Below, in pieces: positions 60,164 through 64,000 of a DNA stretch of 64,000 nucleotides. Location: contig CP075895.1 of assembly GCA_018604165.1 (NCBI GenBank), positions 2,599,001 through 2,663,000 on the forward strand, in the 5' to 3' direction. The notes beneath the pieces were generated by a model. It was not told the origin of the DNA. It worked only from the letters and a program-made list of their open reading frames with translations, and searched no databases. Each line of letters starts with the position of its first letter. Positions within the stretch are counted from its first letter, which is position 1. The translations under genes and the position numbers were made by a program. The stretch is from Chitinophagaceae bacterium LGM1 (GTDB taxonomy: Bacteria; Bacteroidota; Bacteroidia; Chitinophagales; Chitinophagaceae).

Positions 60164-60793
60164 ATGAGTACACAAAAACATTTCGCCGAAAAACTATTGC
60201 AAATTAAAGCATTGCAGATAAACCTGCAAAAGCCATATGTATGGGCATCTGGCTGGAACTCCCCCGTTTATTGCGACAATCGTAAAGTATTGTCTTACCC
60301 CTATGTACGCGATTTTGTGAAAAGTGAACTGGCAAACATGGTATTGGAGCATTTCCCTGATGCGGAAGTGATTGCGGGTGTAGCCACAGCAGGCATAGCG
60401 CACGGTGTGATGGCTGCCGACTTGCTGAAACTGCCTTTTATATACGTGCGTAGCAAACCCAAAGAGCACGGCATGGGCAACCAGATAGAGGGCTATATGG
60501 AAGCAGGCAAAAAAGTAGTGGTAGTTGAAGACCTGGTATCTACCGGCAAAAGCAGCTTGCAAGCCGTAGATGCCATACGTGCTGCAGGTGGCGAAGTAAT
60601 AGGTATGTGCGCCTTGTTTACATACGGCTTTAACGCTGCGGCTGATGCATTTGCCCAAGCAGATGTACCACTGCATACCATCAGCAATTATCAGGCTTTG
60701 ATGGAAGTAGCGGAAGAGCAACAACTGATAGCATCTGAACAAAAAGCATCGCTTGAGCAATGGCGAGTGGACCCTGCAGGATGGGGGAAATAG
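60164..60793 (+). CDS. pyrE: Orotate phosphoribosyltransferase PyrE
   Basis: A 209-residue type I phosphoribosyltransferase that joins orotate to PRPP to form OMP in pyrimidine synthesis. The PRPP loop is VVVVEDLVSTGKSSLQAVDAI, with YVRSKPKEHGMGNQIEG for substrate binding and catalysis (Lys and His of the flexible loop), and WASGWNSPVYCDNRKVL at the start. It opens a likely operon with ubiA-like and maf genes, 34 bp before the next start. It has its own promoter. The product is complete. Confidence 0.96.
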   Translation: MSTQKHFAEKLLQIKALQINLQKPYVWASGWNSPVYCDNRKVLSYPYVRDFVKSELANMVLEHFPDAEVIAGVATAGIAHGVMAADLLKLPFIYVRSKPKEHGMGNQIEGYMEAGKKVVVVEDLVSTGKSSLQAVDAIRAAGGEVIGMCALFTYGFNAAADAFAQADVPLHTISNYQALMEVAEEQQLIASEQKASLEQWRVDPAGWGK

Positions 60794-60827
60794 TTGACTT
60801 ATCTAAAAGTCAACCAATCAACACAAT

Positions 60828-61778
60828 ATGTACTGGCTGCAACTGATACGATGGAAGAACCTGCTGATAGTTTTCCTCACACAACTGCTGGCGTGGGCAT
60901 GTGTTATATTACCCATTCGCGATTACAGCGAACTATCCTTATTGCTGGATGGTAAAAACTTCTTCTTGCTTTCATTATCTACCGTACTCATTGCAGCTGC
61001 GGGTTATATCATCAACGATTATTTCGATATAAAGATTGACGTCATCAACAGGCCCGAAAAAATGGTACTTGAGAAACAGATACCGTTGAAGTTTGCCATA
61101 TTGATGCATTCTCTATTGAATGTAGCAGCATTGATAATGTCTGCCTATGTAGCAAGGTTGGCAGGGCATTATAGTTGGCTTGCACTGCAATTAAGCTGTA
61201 CGATATTGCTATGGTTTTATTCCACCCATTTCAAAAGGCAGTTCATGACGGGCAATGTGGTGGTAGCTCTGCTGACGGCACTTACTATTGTCGTATTGAT
61301 ACTCTACGAACCTGCCATCCACACACTAGCATCGCAAGGCGCATTCATCATTATACCAGACAATAAGATACCCAACCCCGTATGGGTATTAGGCATCTAC
61401 ACCTGCTTTGCATTCACCCTTACATGGATGCGTGAGATAGTAAAAGACATGGAAGATTTTAAAGGTGATGCGCAAGAGGGTTGTATTACCATGCCTATAC
61501 AATGGGGACTGCTTCGCTCTGTAAGGTTTACGCAAGTGTTGGGCATCGTAGCACTCATACCATTGATAACGGGGGCTGTCAAGCTGCTGAATGCTGGATG
61601 GATGATGCTCGGTATTTACACAATACTATTGCTCACCATACCTATTATGGTGTGGATGTATTACCTGCCCAAAAAAGCTACTTCACAACATTATCATACC
61701 ATGAGCCGATGGTTGAAGATGATTATGATTTCAGGTATCGGCTCACTTATTATCTATTACTTCCACGCACATGCATAA
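60828..61778 (+). CDS. UbiA family prenyltransferase (GGGP-type)
   Basis: A 316-residue membrane enzyme with ~8-9 helices. The two Asp-rich motifs that hold the prenyl diphosphate through Mg2+ are NDYFDIKIDVINRPEKMV at ~residue 68 and DMEDFKGDAQEG at ~208. The sequence reads closest to the geranylgeranylglycerol-phosphate geranylgeranyltransferase branch seen in Bacteroidota, but could be another UbiA member. It would attach a prenyl chain to a lipid or aromatic acceptor at the inner membrane. It overlaps maf by 8 bp. The link with pyrE is only operonic. Confidence 0.88.
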   Translation: MYWLQLIRWKNLLIVFLTQLLAWACVILPIRDYSELSLLLDGKNFFLLSLSTVLIAAAGYIINDYFDIKIDVINRPEKMVLEKQIPLKFAILMHSLLNVAALIMSAYVARLAGHYSWLALQLSCTILLWFYSTHFKRQFMTGNVVVALLTALTIVVLILYEPAIHTLASQGAFIIIPDNKIPNPVWVLGIYTCFAFTLTWMREIVKDMEDFKGDAQEGCITMPIQWGLLRSVRFTQVLGIVALIPLITGAVKLLNAGWMMLGIYTILLLTIPIMVWMYYLPKKATSQHYHTMSRWLKMIMISGIGSLIIYYFHAHA

Positions 61779-62337
61779 AATAATACTGGCATCACAATCG
61801 CCGCGCCGCAAACAGTTGATGGAAGCTGCAGAACTTACATTCAACATCATCATAGCAGATGTGGATGAAACCAATCCACCCGGTATGCCCGGCAAAGAAG
61901 TGCCTGAATATCTTGCCAAAAAGAAAGCAGCTGCAATAGAGCAACAAGTGCATAATGCCATCATCATAGCTGCAGATACCATCGTACTATTGGATGATGA
62001 AATATTAGGCAAACCCAAAGATGAAGCAGATGCCATCAGCATACTCACCAAGCTTTCGGGACGGAAACATGAAGTGATAACAGGTGTATGTATGCAACGT
62101 GGTGATAAACAGATTTGCTTTTCAACTACTACAGAGGTGTATTTCAGAAGTCTCACAACAGAACAAATAAAGCACTATGTAGTAAACTACCAACCCTACG
62201 ACAAAGCAGGAGCCTACGCTATACAGGAATGGATTGGCATGATAGGCATTGAAAAAATAGACGGTGATTATTATAATGTTATGGGGTTGCCAATAGGAGA
62301 AATCATCCCCCTGTTGATGGAAGAGTTTACATATTAA
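61771..62337 (+). CDS. maf: Maf family nucleotide pyrophosphatase
   Basis: A 188-residue Maf/HAM1-like protein. The N-terminal IILASQSPRRKQLMEAAEL, IIIADVDETNP, VPEYLAKKKAAA, IIIAADTIVLLDDEILGKP and the end QEWIGMIGIEKIDGDYYNVMGLP are the family motifs. Maf proteins hydrolyse dTTP, UTP or modified nucleotides and are linked to arrest of septation. The start overlaps the ubiA-like gene, and the end overlaps the convergent FAD oxidoreductase gene by 11 bp. Confidence 0.95.
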   Translation: MHKIILASQSPRRKQLMEAAELTFNIIIADVDETNPPGMPGKEVPEYLAKKKAAAIEQQVHNAIIIAADTIVLLDDEILGKPKDEADAISILTKLSGRKHEVITGVCMQRGDKQICFSTTTEVYFRSLTTEQIKHYVVNYQPYDKAGAYAIQEWIGMIGIEKIDGDYYNVMGLPIGEIIPLLMEEFTY

Positions 62338-63460
62338 TTAACCCAACGAGGGAACGCCCCACATCACTACCCAACGCAACCCCCATACCACCCATACGGA
62401 AAGCACCGTACACCCTTTTTGAAAATGCTTTTACTATCGGTTGTTTAGTTTCGCCAAAAGCCATGATGCCAGCCCAGCGTTGTGCTATGGTAAAATCTGT
62501 ATCAGGCAGTATGATGCTTCTTAGCTTGGCTTCAAGGTCTTGTTGTATCAAATCCGTCAATGCAAAAGTCGTTGTAGCCTCGCCCTCAAAGTCAAGGTTT
62601 CTGCCACCACCCAGCAATACACGCCCATCTATCTCACGGAAATAATAATAGCCCTTATCAAAATGATACACTCCTTTAAATTTCAAACCCGCTATGGGCT
62701 CTGTTATCAGTACCTGTCCACGCCCGGGCACTACATCTACATCGGGTAGCAACTGTTTTGTAAACGCATTGGTACAGATGGACAATGTATCGCAATACAG
62801 CAACAACATTTCGTCCCTTACCGGGTCGGCAATATGCACCACTACCTTTTTTTCTTCTTCATCAAACCTACACACTTCAGCACCTGTCTTTATTTCCACA
62901 CCTTTCATCAGCGCATAGTCTGTCAAAGCACGTAGCATCTTACCAGTATGCAGTTCTCCCTCACAAGTATTTTCTATCAGCGCCTTTACTGCATCTTTCG
63001 CAAACCCAAATGCTGCAATCTTCTCATTCACCAACCTGAAAGCTGGTTGTTTTGTAACAGGCAATAATAGATTATTTACATAATCCAACTTATCCAGTGT
63101 TGGCAATTCATTATCACCAATCAGTTCATAGCTACCGTTGTTTTTATAACCAATAGCTGCATCGCCCAGCCTGCTGCGCATCAACTCTAATCCACGCTTA
63201 CGCCACTCATACAGTTTTACTATCTCGTCTTCATTAGTGTATTGGCTGTCGTCCAGTATTTCCGTCAGGCTGCCCATACAGGCAAAACCAGCATTGCGGC
63301 TGCTGGCACCCGTAGGCAGCAAACCACGCTCCAGCACCAATACAGATTGTGCAGGGTATTTTTCTTTCAACTCTATCGCTGTGCTCAACCCAACAATACC
63401 TGCACCAACCACGATATGGTTGTACCTTACGAAACTTTGCCGCTCCCAATAACTTAGCAT
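62327..63460 (-). CDS. FAD-dependent oxidoreductase (DAO/glycine oxidase family)
   Basis: The ATG at 63460 is chosen; an upstream GTG adds two residues. The ~377-residue protein starts with the dinucleotide-binding fold HIVVGAGIVGLSTAIELKEKYP and ERGLLPTGASSRNAGFACMG, as in D-amino-acid oxidase-type flavoproteins. Later VVPGRGQVLITEPIAG and the C-terminal GGMGVALGSDVGRSLVGLI fit the family. It oxidises an amine or amino acid; the substrate is unknown. It is probably cytoplasmic or peripherally bound. It is divergent from the truncated gene at the right edge. Confidence 0.9.
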   Translation of the reverse strand: MLSYWERQSFVRYNHIVVGAGIVGLSTAIELKEKYPAQSVLVLERGLLPTGASSRNAGFACMGSLTEILDDSQYTNEDEIVKLYEWRKRGLELMRSRLGDAAIGYKNNGSYELIGDNELPTLDKLDYVNNLLLPVTKQPAFRLVNEKIAAFGFAKDAVKALIENTCEGELHTGKMLRALTDYALMKGVEIKTGAEVCRFDEEEKKVVVHIADPVRDEMLLLYCDTLSICTNAFTKQLLPDVDVVPGRGQVLITEPIAGLKFKGVYHFDKGYYYFREIDGRVLLGGGRNLDFEGEATTTFALTDLIQQDLEAKLRSIILPDTDFTIAQRWAGIMAFGETKQPIVKAFSKRVYGAFRMGGMGVALGSDVGRSLVGLINM

Positions 63461-63505
63461 AATCACAAATGTGCAAATTATTCGCTAATCATGTAAATTG
63501 CCGTT

Positions 63506-64000
63506 ATGAAAAGGTTACTGACTCTGATAGGACTTTTACCATTCACAGCATTTGCCCAAAAAGACACCGCCGATTGCAAAATGGACATCTACGGCTGTTA
63601 TGTATATGCACTCAACGCGTTTGCAAAGGGCAGCGACGGGCTGGCACCACTTAAAAAACAGGTAACAGGCAAAGCCAAAGAGGTATATGTTGCTAAACAA
63701 TATTTCACCGTCAACCTACCTAAAAAAGCGGATAAGCTAACTTATCAGTACGAAGACATTAATGACAATGTACAAGACATCTATACAAAACAAGAAGCTG
63801 GTAGTGCTGGCATCATGTACATGACCGAACTGAGTGTAAATGCAGACACCTGCCATTTGTGGATGATGCCGATAGTATTGAAGAAAGAGGGTGCTGATAT
63901 AGAAATGGATTATCCGTCTAAAGGTTGTAAGTTGAACTTCATTGTAAATAAAAACTCCGGCAAACTGTGTTTTGCAAATGTGCATTGTCCACCTGCCGAT
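63506..64000 (+). CDS. Partial secreted protein, C-terminus beyond the right edge
   Basis: An ATG at 63506 opens 165 codons to the window edge without a stop. The first ~18 residues are a signal peptide (KRLLTLIGLLPFTAFAQ). The mature part begins KDTADCKMDIYGCYVYALNAF and contains several cysteines, aromatic residues and a SVNADTCHLWMMP stretch. I do not recognise the family; the cysteines suggest an extracytoplasmic, disulfide-bonded domain. The true length is unknown because the gene leaves the window. Confidence 0.8.
   Translation, partial: MKRLLTLIGLLPFTAFAQKDTADCKMDIYGCYVYALNAFAKGSDGLAPLKKQVTGKAKEVYVAKQYFTVNLPKKADKLTYQYEDINDNVQDIYTKQEAGSAGIMYMTELSVNADTCHLWMMPIVLKKEGADIEMDYPSKGCKLNFIVNKNSGKLCFANVHCPPAD

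Overview
The window is chromosomal DNA of a Bacteroidota bacterium, most likely of the Chitinophagaceae or a close relative. Signs for this are several proteins ending in type IX secretion (T9SS) sorting domains, a PorP/SprF gene next to a PorE-like OmpA gene, Bacteroidota promoters (TTTG, 19-21 bp, TAnnTTTG), a YtxJ bacilliredoxin and the order DUF3822-rsmD-coaD. I found no rRNA, tRNA, CRISPR array, insertion sequence or prophage. Most of the window is a mosaic of housekeeping genes in short operons separated by clear intrinsic terminators.

Layout. 1-9 kb: small enzymes (SNase-like nuclease, VOC protein, two GNATs, acyl-CoA dehydrogenase, YceI), an AT-rich orphan restriction-like nuclease, small secreted proteins and an OmpA/thrombospondin-repeat outer-membrane protein. 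9-21 kb: polyprenyl diphosphate synthase, uvrA, a T9SS metalloprotease, a copper-type P-ATPase, tsaE, a LysE-type exporter, a long PurF, and a 65-residue orphan sorting-domain gene. 21-30 kb: an M1 peptidase fused to an Omp85-like barrel, a candidate small RNA, two unknown genes, an ECF sigma/anti-sigma pair and a K+-dependent pyrophosphatase. 30-46 kb: a glycosyltransferase, a thioesterase, a 1,078-residue T9SS surface protein, oxyR, an M48 lipoprotein protease, plsY, prmA, the porE-like/porP pair, ftsK and lolA. 46-54 kb: an AT-rich membrane-anchored PIN-domain protein, a three-gene operon of MbnP-like, MbnH-like and YHYH proteins, a lipoprotein, a small beta-barrel protein, and about 1 kb of non-coding DNA with a duplicated 115-bp element and a 26-codon membrane-peptide gene. 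54-64 kb: fabD, ytxJ, a MATE transporter, DUF3822-rsmD-coaD, YkvA, Nudix, pyrE-ubiA-maf, an FAD oxidoreductase and a secreted protein cut by the window edge.

How the genes work together. Cell-envelope functions dominate. LolA, PlsY, FabD, polyprenyl synthase and UbiA make or move envelope lipids. PorP and the PorE-like protein belong to the T9SS that exports the sorting-domain proteins found here. FtsK handles chromosome segregation. Redox and metal handling appear in OxyR (its Cys199 and Cys208 fall at the same residue numbers as in E. coli), YtxJ, the copper-type ATPase and the MbnP/MbnH-like pair.

The most interesting items are the MbnP-MbnH-YHYH operon, the duplicated element whose 33-bp core is three 11-bp repeats of a different sequence in each copy, the small RNA at 24.46-24.57 kb, the PIN and nuclease islands, the M1-Omp85 fusion and the orphan sorting-domain gene. 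All assignments are by reading; no database search or folding program was run.
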